From positions 1-31,639 of the IMG/VR virus record IMGVR_UViG_3300030389_001568: a stretch of 31,639 nt of DNA. The stretch is one strand, 5' to 3'. The notes under the pieces are model-generated. The model was not told where the DNA came from. It ran no database searches and saw only the letters and a list, made by a program, of their open reading frames with translations. This DNA is from a virus. The position numbers and the translations under genes were made by a program. This document shows positions 6,953 through 15,719 of this stretch, piece by piece. How positions within the stretch are numbered: the stretch's first letter is position 1; every line of letters begins with the position of its first letter.

Positions 6953-7979
6953 TCTTTTCAAACCATCAACAACAGTAGTACAAGCGCCGCAACAACAAAC
7001 AGTTACTTCGCAAATACCAGAATATTTTAAAGAAATTCAAGAGAGAACTTTAAGAACAGCAGAGAATGTTTTTAATACACCTTATGTAGGTTATCAAGGA
7101 CAACGTGTAGCTCAATTAACTCCTCAAGAACAACAAGTTGCTAATGTATTTAGTAATCAAATTTTACCACAAGCAGGTCAATTAGCTCAAATAGGGGCAC
7201 AAACTTTTGATACACAAACTATGCAAGATTATATGAACCCTTATACTAATGCTGTAATTCAATCTACATTATCTGATTTAGGAGAAGCTTTTGGTCAACA
7301 AGAAAGAGGAATGGCAGCAAGAGCTATAGGAGCAGGAGCTTTTGGTGGAGAAAGAGAAGGCATTGAAAGAGTTTTAGGTAGAGAAAGATATTTAGATCAA
7401 GTTGCTGATACCTCTGCTAGATTAAGACAAGCTGGTTTTGAATCAGGGGCTCAAAGATTTGCTGCTGATAGAGCAGCACAATTACAAGCTGCTCAAGCAC
7501 AATTATCAGGACTTGCTGGTGCTGCAGCAGGTTTAGGACAAGCTGGTAGTTTAGAAAGAGGAATAGAACAAGCTGGTTTAACAGAAGCTTATAGAGATTT
7601 CATAGAAGAAAGAGAATATCCTGCTGGTCAAGTAAGACAAATGATTGGTGCTTTAGCAGGTGCACCTATTAGAACATACGGAGAAGAAAGATCAGCATTA
7701 ACAGGAACACCAGTTGGTGCTCCTAGTCCATTTGCACAATTAGTTGGTGCAGGTCAAGCTTTCGCTGCAATGTCGGATATTAGATTAAAAGAAGATATTA
7801 AATTAATTGGTAAATCACCTAGTGGTATAAATATTTATAACTTTAAATATAAAGGTGATAACACAACATATCAAGGCGTAATGGCTCATCAAGTACCTAA
7901 AGCATCTACTCCTAATGAGTTTGGTTACTTAATGGTAGATTACTCTAAGATAGATGTTGAATTTAAAAAGGTAAACTAA
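6945..7979 (+). CDS. Internal virion / ejection-type protein with C-terminal S74 intramolecular chaperone
   Basis: 344 aa. Residues 1-275 are Ala-, Gln- and Gly-rich and helical (LTPQEQQVANVFSNQIL, AADRAAQLQAAQAQLSGLAG), like podophage proteins released into the cell at DNA injection. Residues 277-344 form a peptidase_S74 / endosialidase chaperone domain: SDIRLKEDIKLIG, then YNFKYKG and YQGVMAHQVP. In known S74 domains the Ser-Asp dyad self-cleaves just before the Ser, which would release this domain between M276 and S277 after trimerisation. A chaperone of this type is normally attached to beta-helical fibres, so its fusion to a helical body is notable but recurrent in marine phages. TAATG overlap with the next gene. 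Confidence 0.7.
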   Translation: MGSLFKPSTTVVQAPQQQTVTSQIPEYFKEIQERTLRTAENVFNTPYVGYQGQRVAQLTPQEQQVANVFSNQILPQAGQLAQIGAQTFDTQTMQDYMNPYTNAVIQSTLSDLGEAFGQQERGMAARAIGAGAFGGEREGIERVLGRERYLDQVADTSARLRQAGFESGAQRFAADRAAQLQAAQAQLSGLAGAAAGLGQAGSLERGIEQAGLTEAYRDFIEEREYPAGQVRQMIGALAGAPIRTYGEERSALTGTPVGAPSPFAQLVGAGQAFAAMSDIRLKEDIKLIGKSPSGINIYNFKYKGDNTTYQGVMAHQVPKASTPNEFGYLMVDYSKIDVEFKKVN

Positions 7980-9349
7980 TGGCTATTTTTTTTGCAGAAA
8001 ATAAAAATAATCCAGGCGGACTTCAAAAAATTCGAATAGATGAAAAAAATTTAAATGAAGAACAAAAAGATGTAGTTGATAACTTTAAAAAAGGTAAAGT
8101 ATTAATAACTGCAGAAGAACAATTTGCAGGTTCTAAACCTACTGATTCTAAACCTATTGATGCTAAAATAGAAGTACAAGGTGGTGATGCATTAACAAAC
8201 GAAATAGATAAAAATACTATTGATGAATTAAACAAAGGCGGTGATGTTGGTGGTGGTAATGGTGATGGTGATAAAAAGAAAAAAACTGGATTTCAAAGTT
8301 TTGTAAGTAGTGTAGGAAGTGCTTTTGAAAATATTGCTGAAGGTGCAGAGAAGAAATTAAAAACTGTATATGATGACCGTGAAAAAAGAGCTATGTTTCT
8401 ATCAGGATTAAATACTATTATTGATGCTTCTTCATATACTCCTATAACTCAAGCTAAGTCACCATTTGGTACTATAGCCGGGGGTCAGAAAAAAGGATTT
8501 TTAGAATCAGAAGCTATTGGAAGCAAAAGAGCAGAAATAGAAGCAAAAAGACTTCAAGCATTAAAACAACCTAAAAGGGTTGCTGATCCAAAAGATAAAG
8601 TAATTTCTGAAATGTTTACTGAATATAATAAAAAATATAATGAAGGTAAAGCATCTAAAATTGCATCAGAAAGAACTTACAATGAATTATTAAAAAATAA
8701 AAACTATACGCCAACTGGTATATTAGAAAACTTTTTTCAACCTCTTAACGAAATTGCAGTTAGTTTAGGTTATGGAGATGTTATAAATAATGTTAGAAAA
8801 AAGTTTGCTGACAATCCAGATTATGTTCCAAGCGAAGAAGAAATTGTTGCTTTCAAAAGTATAATTGATTCTGATGCTGGTACTAGAATTTTAGGTAAAG
8901 CTAAAGAACTTTATCCAGTTTCTAATGTTGACTTACAATTATTATTAAGAGGAGCAGGTAGTTTATCTACTAACCCTGGAGCTTTAAAAGTTTTATTGTC
9001 AGCAGAAAGAGCTTTAAATTTAATTGAAGATGAAGCTTTTCCTTTAGCTAATCAACTTGCATATCCTGGTGGCCAAGTTACTGGATCAACAAATTTTGCA
9101 ATGGAAGCTTCTGATTTAGCTGCTAAAAATTTATCAGAAAAATTTGCAAAAGAAGTTAAAGATGAAACATTAGTTGAGTTATTTGGAACTAAAGAAAAAA
9201 ATCCATTTAGAATTATACAAGCAAAACTGTATCAAGATTTACAAGCTGATAAAGAAATTGAAGAAATTTCAGCTTTCGATAAATTCATTGGTGCTAAAAA
9301 AGAAAAAGAAACAGAAATTCAAAGTATTAAAGAAAAATACAAGAAATGA
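7979..9349 (+). CDS. Putative internal virion / structural protein, 456 aa
   Basis: The start is ATG 7979, overlapping the previous stop by one base. The N-terminal 90 residues are acidic, followed by a Gly/Asp linker (GGDVGGGNGDGDKKKK, 87-102), a segment with mild amphipathic character (FQSFVSSVGSAFENIAEGAEKK, seen only as alternating small and hydrophobic residues) and a long helical body with many Lys and Glu. There are no catalytic motifs. Its place between the S74 protein and the 1145-aa protein suggests one of the three proteins of an internal core or ejectosome, comparable in position to T7 gp14-16 or P22 gp7-gp20-gp16. I do not recognise a named family. Confidence 0.5.
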   Translation: MAIFFAENKNNPGGLQKIRIDEKNLNEEQKDVVDNFKKGKVLITAEEQFAGSKPTDSKPIDAKIEVQGGDALTNEIDKNTIDELNKGGDVGGGNGDGDKKKKTGFQSFVSSVGSAFENIAEGAEKKLKTVYDDREKRAMFLSGLNTIIDASSYTPITQAKSPFGTIAGGQKKGFLESEAIGSKRAEIEAKRLQALKQPKRVADPKDKVISEMFTEYNKKYNEGKASKIASERTYNELLKNKNYTPTGILENFFQPLNEIAVSLGYGDVINNVRKKFADNPDYVPSEEEIVAFKSIIDSDAGTRILGKAKELYPVSNVDLQLLLRGAGSLSTNPGALKVLLSAERALNLIEDEAFPLANQLAYPGGQVTGSTNFAMEASDLAAKNLSEKFAKEVKDETLVELFGTKEKNPFRIIQAKLYQDLQADKEIEEISAFDKFIGAKKEKETEIQSIKEKYKK

Positions 9350-9364
9350 TACATAGGATAAAAT

Positions 9365-12300
9365 GTGGCCGAAGAAACAAAATTTACTGAAGAACAACAA
9401 AAAGATTTTGAAAGATTACTTGAGTTACAAGTAAAACCAAAAGACGCCAAAAATATTATATTAGGAGTAGATGTAGAATTACCGACTGTAGGTGATACCA
9501 CTTTAGAAGCACCGACTGGAAAACAAGAAAAAGATATTGATAGAAAATTATTAGCAGAAGAAGGTTATAGTTTAGATTTAATTGAGAAAGCAACTCCTAA
9601 AGCAGAAAAAAGTTATTCAGATATTTTAACTGATGATGTTGGTATTGAAACTGAATCTCAATACGTTCCTTTAAAAACTCTTTATAATCTAGAAGGTGTA
9701 ACTGCAGAGAAAGAAACAGAATTATCTAATGATATAAGATTTAAAGCAGGTTTTGGATTATCTGGTGATGAAGAAAAATCTATAAATATAAAAGATTTAT
9801 TAATTAGAGAATTAAAAAATAAATATGGTGATGAAGAAGTTGAAAAATATAAAGATAAAATTGATGTAAAATACCAAGCTTTAAAATTTAAAAACATTGA
9901 TAAAAAAGGTTTAGTATATAAGATTCCTACTGAACTAGGAGGAAATGGATTATATGCTGCTGTTGATTCTCCAGATTTATCATTAAGAGATTTTTCTGAC
10001 TTAGCAGCTGATAGTGGACCAATTGTAGCTTCTATTATAGGTGGTACTTTTGGAAGCACACTTGGCCCTGTAGGAACTATTGGTGGTTCTGCTGTATCTG
10101 CAGGTTTAACTGAATATGCTAGATTAATGTATGGTTATCATAAATTAGGTTTAATGAATGAACAATTTACTCCAGAACAATTTAATGAATTAGCTTTAGC
10201 TAAAGCTGTTAAATATGGTGCAATAGACGCTGCTGCAACAGGAGCTTTTTTAAGTGCAGCTAAATTAGTATTACCAACTATATTGGGTAAAAATCAATTA
10301 AGCACAAAAACAATTAGTGATTTTATAGAAACTAAAGGTAGAACAGATGATACTGTTTTTTCTAAAGTAAATAAAGTTAAAGATAAAATGAAAAAACAAT
10401 ATAATCTGACAGATTCAGAAGCAGATAAATATTTTGCTGTATCAGTAGGAAAAGCATTAATTGAACCAGGTGAATTAGGTGCTAAAACAAGTGCTGTTAA
10501 AAAAGCTATTTTATCAGATGAAATAGGTAATCTTAAAACTAAAGCAGAAATTAAAGGAATAGAAGATAAAATATTAAAGAAAGCAACAGGACTTAAAGAA
10601 GTTGATAATGTAACTGCAGATAGTATTATCGAAACAGTAGAAAATCAAGTTAAAGGTCAAGCTCAACTTGCTGTTAATACAGCAGAAATAAATGCTCTTA
10701 ATACCTCTAAACAAGTTGCAGAATTAGAAAAAAGTTTTGTAGATGATTTTGCTACAAAATATTTAGATGAATTTGGTGTTTACCTTGATGATACTTATAG
10801 AGCATTACAATCTGAATTAAAATTAGTTGATGATAATTTAGCAACTTTAATAAATAAAAATAAAGACCCTATAGATTTAAATTTAAATGAGACTTTTAGA
10901 ATTTTAGAGAAAGAAATTAAAAAATTTGATTTAAAAGGGTTACTACCAAAAGGTTTAAAAAAAATACCTGGACAAAAAGCTAAACCAGAGAATATACAAA
11001 AAGCAATTGATAATAATGTTTTATTTAATTTAAGACAATTATTTGATGAAGCTGGATTTAGTAAAATGGGTATTGATTTAAAAAATTTAGAAAAAGGATT
11101 TAAATTATTATCTAAAAAAGGTAACATTACTATTAAACAAGTTTATACTTTAAAAAATGCTGTAGATTTATTAGAACAAGCATCAGTTGGAACTAAACAA
11201 GGTGTCCTTAGAAATCTATCGGGTAAATTAAATAAAAATATTGCAGAAGCTCTTGCTGAATCTGGTGATGATGTTTTAGCTAAAGCTTTTAAAGATAAAC
11301 AAATATTATTAGAATTAAAAAGAAATTCTATTTTTGATAATTTTTCTAACGAATTTGCAGGTGGTAAATTAGCTTTTAATAATACACTAGGAAAACAAGT
11401 ATCAGAAAGTGAAGCTCTTTTTACTAAACTTGTAAGTGATTCCATTGAATCTAGAAAACAATCAGCAATATTTGGAAAAATATTTCAAAACGAAACAGGC
11501 ACATCTTTTGCTATTCCTACTAATGCAAAATTAAAAATAGAACAAGCTTTATATAGAAATTATTTTAATAATGTTATTGAACAAGAAGGCATCAAAAAAA
11601 TGTCTCACCAAGAATTCTTTAATAAGTTTGGTAAAAATTATGAAAATATTTTAGGTAAAGAAAAATTTAGTAAATTAAAAAACACATCGAAAGTATTAGA
11701 CGAATATGAAAAATTAAATAATTTTAGATTAGATCAAAATGCAGTTGTCCAAAAAGCATTACCCGGTATAACATGGGATGCTATTGATAGTTCAGGGCCT
11801 GGTCAAATTGTAGATTATATTTTAAAATCAGGTGTTAAATCTAATAATTTAAAATTACTTACTGAAAAATTACCTAGTAAAACTGTTAATGATATAAGAA
11901 CAATTTTTTTAAGAAAGATGATGTCCGATGTTAATGGATCAACTTATGAACCTGGTATAGCTAAATATATAGGCGCAAGACAAACTGATACTTTAAACGG
12001 TGCAAAACTAAATGCATTTCTAGATAAAAATAGATCAACTATATTACAATTATATGATAAAGAATTTTTTAGTTTATATAGAGATATGGCTAATGTTTTA
12101 GAAATGTTACAATCTCCTGCTAAAGGCATTGGTGTAGGAGGTGGTAAAACAATTACAGATGTAGCCAATCAAGCAGGTTTATTTGTAGATATATTTGCAG
12201 GACCACTAAATCATAAAAGATTAATTTTAAATAGAGCAGCAAGAATTCTTGATAGTTTTAATATTAATGCCGATAATCTAATGTTGTTTACAGATTATAA

Positions 12301-12802
12301 TAAATTTATCAAAGCAGCTAAAAATAATTTTTTAGGTGGTAATTATCCTAGATTTATGGATCAACTACCAGGTAAAACTAGAGAAAATTTAATTGATAAA
12401 GTTTTAAAAAGTATAAAAAAAGAAGATACAGCTGTTGGAAAATTTTTATCTAAAGAAGCAAACTTAGATAATATAATAAATAGATTAAATTTAGGTTTTA
12501 ATAAAGCAGCTGGATTAAGAAAAGGTTATACTTTAAATCCTTTAAGAAATCCTTTAGTTGGAAAAGAATTTGCTAAAGACAAATTTGAAGAAGTTAAAGA
12601 TAAAGATCCAATGGAAGGTGATGCTGATATTTTTTTTCCAGCAGATATTACTGGAAGATTTGCAATAGAAGCTCTACAATCACTAATATCAAAAGGTAAA
12701 AAAGCTAAAAAATTTATTTTTGATGAGCCTGAAAAAGAAATAAAAAAATATGAAGAACGTAATTTAGAAAAAGAAAAATTTGAAAAGGAATTAAATGAAT
12801 AA
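9365..12802 (+). CDS. Very large internal virion / DNA-ejection protein, 1145 aa
   Basis: The start is GTG 9365 (MAEETKFTEEQQ); the overlapping ATG at 9363 is out of frame. A weak AGGA lies 6-9 nt upstream. The protein is Lys/Glu/Leu-rich and mostly helical. Residues about 218-248 form a Gly-rich hydrophobic stretch (PIVASIIGGTFGSTLGPVG then TIGGSAVSAG), with a second at about 286-307 (IDAAATGAFLSAAKLVLP). These could insert into the host membrane during DNA ejection. The largest protein at the end of a podophage late operon is typically the main ejection protein (T7 gp16 class). I see no lytic transglycosylase motif and no fibre repeats. A role in genome delivery is inference from size, position and composition. 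Confidence 0.6.
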   Translation: MAEETKFTEEQQKDFERLLELQVKPKDAKNIILGVDVELPTVGDTTLEAPTGKQEKDIDRKLLAEEGYSLDLIEKATPKAEKSYSDILTDDVGIETESQYVPLKTLYNLEGVTAEKETELSNDIRFKAGFGLSGDEEKSINIKDLLIRELKNKYGDEEVEKYKDKIDVKYQALKFKNIDKKGLVYKIPTELGGNGLYAAVDSPDLSLRDFSDLAADSGPIVASIIGGTFGSTLGPVGTIGGSAVSAGLTEYARLMYGYHKLGLMNEQFTPEQFNELALAKAVKYGAIDAAATGAFLSAAKLVLPTILGKNQLSTKTISDFIETKGRTDDTVFSKVNKVKDKMKKQYNLTDSEADKYFAVSVGKALIEPGELGAKTSAVKKAILSDEIGNLKTKAEIKGIEDKILKKATGLKEVDNVTADSIIETVENQVKGQAQLAVNTAEINALNTSKQVAELEKSFVDDFATKYLDEFGVYLDDTYRALQSELKLVDDNLATLINKNKDPIDLNLNETFRILEKEIKKFDLKGLLPKGLKKIPGQKAKPENIQKAIDNNVLFNLRQLFDEAGFSKMGIDLKNLEKGFKLLSKKGNITIKQVYTLKNAVDLLEQASVGTKQGVLRNLSGKLNKNIAEALAESGDDVLAKAFKDKQILLELKRNSIFDNFSNEFAGGKLAFNNTLGKQVSESEALFTKLVSDSIESRKQSAIFGKIFQNETGTSFAIPTNAKLKIEQALYRNYFNNVIEQEGIKKMSHQEFFNKFGKNYENILGKEKFSKLKNTSKVLDEYEKLNNFRLDQNAVVQKALPGITWDAIDSSGPGQIVDYILKSGVKSNNLKLLTEKLPSKTVNDIRTIFLRKMMSDVNGSTYEPGIAKYIGARQTDTLNGAKLNAFLDKNRSTILQLYDKEFFSLYRDMANVLEMLQSPAKGIGVGGGKTITDVANQAGLFVDIFAGPLNHKRLILNRAARILDSFNINADNLMLFTDYNKFIKAAKNNFLGGNYPRFMDQLPGKTRENLIDKVLKSIKKEDTAVGKFLSKEANLDNIINRLNLGFNKAAGLRKGYTLNPLRNPLVGKEFAKDKFEEVKDKDPMEGDADIFFPADITGRFAIEALQSLISKGKKAKKFIFDEPEKEIKKYEERNLEKEKFEKELNE

Positions 12803-12992
12803 AAGAACAGCAAATACAGCACATGCTAGATTAGATAGTCACGAAAAGTTATGTCGTATTATGCAAAAACAAACTCACGATAAAATAGAAGGATTAGCAA
12901 ATCAAATTGCTAGATTGGAGAAAATATTAATTGGAGCAGCAGGTCTTATTATAACTGGTTTAGGCACAGCATTGCTTCATTTAATAGGTTAG
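12795..12992 (+). CDS. Small membrane protein, holin or XhlA-like candidate
   Basis: 65 aa with AAGGAA 5-10 nt before the ATG. Residues 1-43 are charged and probably helical or coiled (DKIEGLANQIARLEK). Residues 44-64 are one transmembrane helix with small residues (ILIGAAGLIITGLGTALLHL). This coil-then-anchor layout is that of XhlA/hemolysin-type lysis accessory proteins and some single-span holins. It lies two genes before the amidase, in the lysis region, and overlaps the 1145-aa gene by 8 nt. Holin function cannot be proven from sequence; a spanin-like or virion role is possible. Confidence 0.55.
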   Translation: MNKRTANTAHARLDSHEKLCRIMQKQTHDKIEGLANQIARLEKILIGAAGLIITGLGTALLHLIG

Positions 12993-13288
12993 TGATAAAT
13001 AAAAATAAAGGTTGTGTATGTGAAAATCTTGCAGTTGTTTGGCTACAAGAAAAAGGTTATTATGTTTATAAAGGTTCTCAAACTCAATCGCCAATAGATT
13101 TAATTGCTGTTGATCCTAAAACATTAGATACTTTTTATTATGATGTTAAACATATAGGTCGTAGAAAAGACGGAAGTATCATTGCTAGAACACCTAGAAT
13201 TAAAGACAAGAGAATACATATATTGAGTGTAGACTTAGATAAAAAAATGTGTAGAATAGTACCAAGAAGGAATGCAAAATGGACGTAA
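12992..13288 (+). CDS. PD-(D/E)XK nuclease-like protein
   Basis: 98 aa from GTG 12992, whose first base is the last base of the previous stop. CENLAVVWLQEKGYYVY supplies E11; SPIDLIAVD (33-41) supplies D36; FYYDVKHIG supplies D51-x-K53. E...D...DxK is the active-site set of PD-(D/E)XK nucleases, and the small size fits the archaeal resolvase or PF11645 kind. In T7 the junction-cutting endonuclease (gene 3) directly precedes lysozyme (gene 3.5), and here too the amidase follows, overlapping by 10 nt. The likely role is cutting branched phage DNA or host DNA. The exact subfamily is uncertain. Confidence 0.7.
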   Translation: MINKNKGCVCENLAVVWLQEKGYYVYKGSQTQSPIDLIAVDPKTLDTFYYDVKHIGRRKDGSIIARTPRIKDKRIHILSVDLDKKMCRIVPRRNAKWT

Positions 13289-13722
13289 GAAAAAAAACAG
13301 ATTCAATAATAATTCATTGTGCTGCAACTAAATCATCAATGGATATTGGTTATAAAGAAATTAGAACATGGCACGTTGATCAAAATGGTTGGGATGATGT
13401 AGGCTATCATTTTATAATTAGACGTAATGGTAAATTAGAAAAAGGTAGACCCGAAGGATACTCAGGAGCACATGCTCCTTCTCATAATAGTAGAAGTATA
13501 GGAATTTGTTTAGTTGGTGGTATGGCAGATGACGGTGGTCCAGAAAATAATTTTACTCTAGAACAATTTTTAACTTTAAAAGATTTAGTAAATATGATAA
13601 TGAACAAGTATTCAGACATAACTGAAGTTCTTGGTCATTGCGATGTACAAGATAATAAACCTAATTGTCCAGGCTTTAATGTAAAAGAATGGTTACATAA
13701 GGAGGCTATCAATGTGGCTTAG
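13279..13722 (+). CDS. N-acetylmuramoyl-L-alanine amidase (T7 lysozyme type endolysin)
   Basis: 147 aa, close to the 151 aa of T7 lysozyme. IIHCAATKSSMDIG gives zinc ligand H13, VGYHFIIRRNG gives Y43, LGHCDVQ gives H120, and KPNCPGFNVKEWL gives C130 with K127 nearby, matching the H/Y/H/K/C set of T7 gp3.5. The enzyme cleaves the bond between muramic acid and L-Ala in peptidoglycan at lysis. There is no signal peptide, so it needs a holin for release. T7 lysozyme also inhibits its phage RNA polymerase; no such polymerase is in this window, so that second role is untested. Overlaps the next gene by 11 nt. Confidence 0.95.
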   Translation: MDVRKKTDSIIIHCAATKSSMDIGYKEIRTWHVDQNGWDDVGYHFIIRRNGKLEKGRPEGYSGAHAPSHNSRSIGICLVGGMADDGGPENNFTLEQFLTLKDLVNMIMNKYSDITEVLGHCDVQDNKPNCPGFNVKEWLHKEAINVA

Positions 13723-14101
13723 TATTGCAAGTAAGCTTGTCCCGGGAATGATTAAAACTGGAATGAAAATTGCAGCTAATCGTAGACAAGCTAAAGAATT
13801 TGAATCTATGGCTGAAATGAAACATGCGGAGAGAATGGCCAATGGAGAATTGGAATATAAAAAAGAAGTTATTAAAAATAATCAACAAGGCTGGAAGGAC
13901 GAGTTTGTTCTTATTTTGGTGTCCGCTCCTGTTCTTATATTGGTGTATTCTATTTTTTCTGACGATCCAGAGATTCATGCTAAATTAAAATTATTCTTCG
14001 ATCAATTTAATAATATGCCTTATTGGTATCAAGCATTGTTTATTGGTGTAGTTTCAGCAATATACGGATTGAAAGGAGCCGACATAATAAAAAGAAAATA
14101 A
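13712..14101 (+). CDS. Membrane protein, probable holin
   Basis: 129 aa with a strong AAGGAGG 6-12 nt before the ATG. Residues 1-23 may be a hydrophobic or amphipathic helix (MWLSIASKLVPGMIKTGMK). Residues 24-62 are charged. Two transmembrane helices follow: about 64-82 (EFVLILVSAPVLILVYSIF) and 105-121 (WYQALFIGVVSAIYGLK), with a basic end, IIKRK. Position straight after the amidase with overlap, and the two-span layout, make this the best holin candidate in the window. Proteins of this layout are common beside endolysins in marine phages. Not proven. Confidence 0.65.
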   Translation: MWLSIASKLVPGMIKTGMKIAANRRQAKEFESMAEMKHAERMANGELEYKKEVIKNNQQGWKDEFVLILVSAPVLILVYSIFSDDPEIHAKLKLFFDQFNNMPYWYQALFIGVVSAIYGLKGADIIKRK

Positions 14102-14116
14102 TATGGAGTGTGCAAA

Positions 14117-14191
14117 GTGGATTACAGGTTTACAGCAGTTCTTATTATCTTATTATGTTTGCTTGCGTTCTTCGGCGGTCCACCTAGATAA
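14117..14191 (+). CDS. Very small membrane peptide, 24 aa
   Basis: From GTG 14117 the frame reads VDYRFTAVLIILLCLLAFF, then GGPPR and TAA at 14189-14191. GGAG at 14105-14108 lies 8 nt before this GTG, good ribosome-binding spacing. The peptide is one membrane helix with a short charged start and a Cys in the helix. It sits just after the holin candidate and its end overlaps the convergent helicase gene by 8 nt. A lysis accessory role is possible. An in-frame GTG at 14108 would add three residues. Weak evidence because of its size. Confidence 0.4.
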   Translation: MDYRFTAVLIILLCLLAFFGGPPR

Positions 14192-15659
14192 ATAATTCTT
14201 TCCAATTATCACCTGTTATCTGATCTGCTAACTTTTTTTTATTACTTAAAGTTTTAAGTATTTTTTCATCTATAGTTTTAGGACAAACAAAATCTATGTA
14301 TAGTACTTTATCTTTTTGTCCTATTCTATGTGCTCTATCTTCTGACTGTAATCTAACTTCCATATCGTAAGTATTATTAAAGTATATTACTGTTTTAGCA
14401 TTAGTTAATGTAAGACCATATCCACCAGTTCTAGGTTGGCCTATAAAATATTTAATATCTCCTTTTTGAAACTTCTCAACTATTTCTTGTCTTACTTCTG
14501 ATTCTGTTTCTCCATAATATGTAGCAACTTTACTTGCGCCATATTTTTTAGCTAGTGCGTCACGGATCATTTGTATAGTTCTTCTAAATGTAGCCCATAT
14601 AATTACACCACCTTGAGTTTCTTCTAGTACATCTAACAGTTCATCTAGTCTAGGATTAGTGCCTTTAATAACTTCTTCAGTTCCATCGTCAAATTTAACA
14701 AATCCACATAATATCTGCTGTAATCTCAATATTCGTGTGATTATAAGAGGCGCAGTCACTAATTTCTCTTGTTCTAGCTCTAATATAGCACGTTTTTTAA
14801 GTTGAGTGTACATGAGCTTCTGAGCCGGCGTCATGTCGATTTGTCTTATAGTTCTTACTTTTGCTGGTAAATCTAAGCATTCTTCTTTAGTAACTCTGAA
14901 ACTATGCTTGTCTAGTATAGATTGTAATTCTTCTAATCTTTGATAACCAATTATTTCATCAAAACTATGCGTAGATACTCGCCTTTTTCTAATAACACAA
15001 AATGTATTTCTGTAAGCATAGAAACTGTTTTGTAAAATATACTCATCAAGAAAATTTACTTGCGCCCATAAGTCTAAAGGACCTTGGGTCACTGGTGTAC
15101 CAGTTAATATTCTTCTATATTTTGCTAATCGTCCTAGTTTAAGACAAGCTTTAGTTCTTCTTGCTGTTCTATTTTTTATATTTGTACTTTCATCTATACA
15201 GAAAAAAGCTTTACTTGAATTTAATAATCTATGTAAATAATTTTTACCTTTGTCAGTTGATAAAGCTTCTATATTAACAATAAAAAATTTAAGATTATGA
15301 TTTGGTTTTAAAAAATTAGTTAATGTATCTATATTAGATTTAGTTTCAGCAGGTGACCATACTAACATTTCTGTAAATTCTTTTACGTCATCTGGCATAT
15401 GAGTTTTAAATTCAGAGCTTAACCAATTACGATATACACCTTTAGGTGCAGCAATAACTGCTGTATCTATTTTACCTTCTCTATAAAGATAAGCAATATT
15501 ATCTATAATTACTTTAGACTTACCGGTGCCTTGTTCCATAAACAAAGCATAGCTTTCTTTATCTTTGCATTTTAAAAATGCATTATATTGATGTTTATAA
15601 GGTTTAGTTTTAAATTTATACTTTATAAAATCTTTATCATCTATAAACTGTACTTGCAT
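14184..15659 (-). CDS. SNF2-family (SF2) DEAD/DEAH-like helicase
   Basis: 491 aa, the only gene on the minus strand. N-terminal KPYKHQYNAFLKC is a Q-like motif; MEQGTGKSKV (41-50) is Walker A with K47; FFCIDEST (152-159) is motif II with D156-E157; LTGTPVTQGPLDLW (185-198) is motif III; VIIWATFRRT is motif IV; PRTGGYGLTLTNA (409-421) is motif V; and LQSEDRAHRIGQKD (437-450) is motif VI, diagnostic of SNF2 ATPases. These proteins translocate on double-stranded DNA and remodel protein-DNA complexes; phage versions are near replication genes. It has its own promoter facing the early operon. With no DnaB-like helicase in view, it may help replication or clear host proteins from DNA. Confidence 0.92.
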   Translation of the reverse strand: MQVQFIDDKDFIKYKFKTKPYKHQYNAFLKCKDKESYALFMEQGTGKSKVIIDNIAYLYREGKIDTAVIAAPKGVYRNWLSSEFKTHMPDDVKEFTEMLVWSPAETKSNIDTLTNFLKPNHNLKFFIVNIEALSTDKGKNYLHRLLNSSKAFFCIDESTNIKNRTARRTKACLKLGRLAKYRRILTGTPVTQGPLDLWAQVNFLDEYILQNSFYAYRNTFCVIRKRRVSTHSFDEIIGYQRLEELQSILDKHSFRVTKEECLDLPAKVRTIRQIDMTPAQKLMYTQLKKRAILELEQEKLVTAPLIITRILRLQQILCGFVKFDDGTEEVIKGTNPRLDELLDVLEETQGGVIIWATFRRTIQMIRDALAKKYGASKVATYYGETESEVRQEIVEKFQKGDIKYFIGQPRTGGYGLTLTNAKTVIYFNNTYDMEVRLQSEDRAHRIGQKDKVLYIDFVCPKTIDEKILKTLSNKKKLADQITGDNWKELFI

Positions 15660-15686
15660 ATATTCTTTCTGTTTTCTAATTATTAA

Positions 15687-15715
15687 TTTACTTTATATAG
15701 AATTTAATTTATAAG
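15687..15715 (+). promoter_or_regulatory. Putative sigma70-type promoter of the early operon
   Basis: TTTACT at 15687-15692, a 17-nt spacer, then TATAAG at 15710-15715. Transcription would start near 15722 and leave a short leader with AAGGAG at 15734-15739 before ATG 15744. This fits early transcription by host RNA polymerase. Confidence 0.55.
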
Positions 15716-15719
15716 TAAA
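15692..15719 (-). promoter_or_regulatory. Putative sigma70-type promoter of the SNF2 gene
   Basis: Read on the minus strand: TTTACT at 15719-15714, a 16-nt spacer, TATAAA at 15697-15692. The leader then carries AGAAAG about 5 nt before the ATG (15659). It interlocks with the plus-strand promoter, so the two can hardly be occupied together. Confidence 0.5.

Noticed and set aside
8023-12822. Several minus-strand frames opposite the large structural genes
   Set aside because: They are Ser/Phe/Leu-rich antisense shadows of AT-rich coding sequence, with no ribosome binding sites and no recognisable domains.
14192-14209. ATAATT/AATTAT inverted repeat at the end of the SNF2 gene as a bidirectional terminator
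   Set aside because: Six A-T pairs only, inside the coding region, without a U-tract; too weak to call.
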